Assembly: GCA_900465665.1 (NCBI GenBank)
Contig: UBJO01000034.1
Span: 52,429-116,428, forward strand
Direction: 5' to 3'
Length of the DNA: 64,000 bases
Source of the DNA: Hyphomicrobiales bacterium
Lineage (GTDB): Bacteria > Pseudomonadota > Alphaproteobacteria > Rhizobiales > Rhizobiaceae
Notes under the pieces: model-generated
Databases searched by the model: none
What the model was told of the DNA's origin: nothing
The model's input: only the letters and a program-made list of their open reading frames with translations
Made by a program: the position numbers and the translations under genes
Shown: positions 63,458 through 64,000 of the stretch, one piece after another
How positions within the stretch are numbered: the first letter of the stretch is position 1
Layout of the letters: every line of letters begins with the position of its first letter

Positions 63458-64000
63458 CAGAGCCTCCTCACCATGAAGGGCGCGATCAGGCGGTCGTAGC
63501 CTGCCGGAATATCAGCCGGCTGGTCCTCGACCGCGACCGTGCCCCGGAATGCGAACATCTGTGCCACATGCATCAACATCGCCCGCTTCAGCGTCTCCGG
63601 CACCTCGGCGCCGCTCTCGCCGAAGCCGGCGGTGAAGTCGATCTCGATGCCGTTGATGGGCTGGCCGGCGCTGACAGCTCGGCCGAGCACGAGGCGCGCC
63701 GGGCGGGCGTGGCCGTCGAGGATGTGGCCGGTCAGCGGCAGGTTCAGCTCTTCGCCGGATGCGTCGTAAAGTGTCAGACTTTCAATGGCTTGGACGGGGC
63801 CTCTCGCGATCTGAATCACGCCGTCTTCAGGAATTGAATCAAGATAGAGGCGCCAGGTTTGGGTGATGAGGCTGAGGCCGGTTGCGCGCTCCAGGTGTTC
63901 GCGTGCGGTGCGGATGAGCGCGGTGAGCAGCGTGTCCTCGTTGGTGTCGTCGAGGCGGAGGTGGGATTTGGTCTCGGCGAGGGTGATGGGTTCGGAGGTG
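63457..64000 (-). CDS. GTA head-tail connector protein (orfg6-like), N-terminus outside the window
   Basis: The visible part has 181 residues. It begins EPITLAETKSHLRLD and contains ALIRTAREHLERATGLSL and TWRLYLDSIPEDG, the conserved start of HK97 gp6-like connector proteins, followed by the C-terminal domain (FTAGFGESGAEVPETLKRAML). It is cut by the right edge; capsid, protease and portal genes would be expected beyond. A GTG at 63819 is internal and not the true start. Confidence 0.88.
   Translation of the reverse strand, partial: TSEPITLAETKSHLRLDDTNEDTLLTALIRTAREHLERATGLSLITQTWRLYLDSIPEDGVIQIARGPVQAIESLTLYDASGEELNLPLTGHILDGHARPARLVLGRAVSAGQPINGIEIDFTAGFGESGAEVPETLKRAMLMHVAQMFAFRGTVAVEDQPADIPAGYDRLIAPFMVRRL

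Overview
The window looks like chromosome from a Rhizobium/Agrobacterium-type alphaproteobacterium (Rhizobiales). The evidence is high GC, alphaproteobacterial protein families, the block pleC - glnE - two-component pair - degP - cycLKJH - feuQPN that matches gene neighbourhoods known from rhizobia, and a Rhodobacter-type gene transfer agent (GTA) tail cluster at the right end. No rRNA, tRNA, insertion sequence or CRISPR array was seen.

Left third (1-22300). This part is mostly housekeeping and metabolism. It opens with a frameshifted host-attachment gene cut by the window edge, followed by small DUF2177, PilZ, Sel1 and DUF2147 proteins, a HisC-like aminotransferase and AMP nucleosidase. A putative envelope lipid glycosylation trio follows (flippase-like membrane protein, GT2 synthase, GT39-type transferase). 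A divergent class III aminotransferase and PuuA-like glutamine synthetase suggest polyamine breakdown. Next come a YegS-like lipid kinase, an MFS exporter, an HxlR regulator divergent from a dehydrogenase, mgtE with a foldable leader, an L,D-transpeptidase, a VapBC module, ETF-ubiquinone oxidoreductase and an SDR protein that lacks the catalytic Tyr and Lys.

Middle (22300-41600). An RND efflux pair, a YegD-like Hsp70, an uracil-DNA glycosylase-like protein, two unassigned genes, a DMT permease, a soluble protein with an MCP hairpin tip ahead of a Cache-like sensor, pepN, a PleC-like sensor kinase and glnE.

Right (41600-52700). A signalling and envelope block on the minus strand: an OmpR-type regulator with its kinase, DegP, the cytochrome c maturation operon cycHJKL, a small lipoprotein, and feuN-feuP-feuQ.

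GTA cluster (52874-64000, minus strand). It runs from head-tail connector and adaptor through tail terminator, major tail protein, tail assembly chaperones, short tape measure, baseplate proteins, NlpC/P60 peptidase and a 1281-residue host-specificity protein to a small holin-like protein. Two features stand out. The second tail-chaperone gene has no ATG, GTG or TTG and lies in the -1 frame of its upstream neighbour, as expected for a programmed frameshift. An MFS gene and a TacAT-type toxin-antitoxin pair sit between the tail terminator and major tail protein genes.
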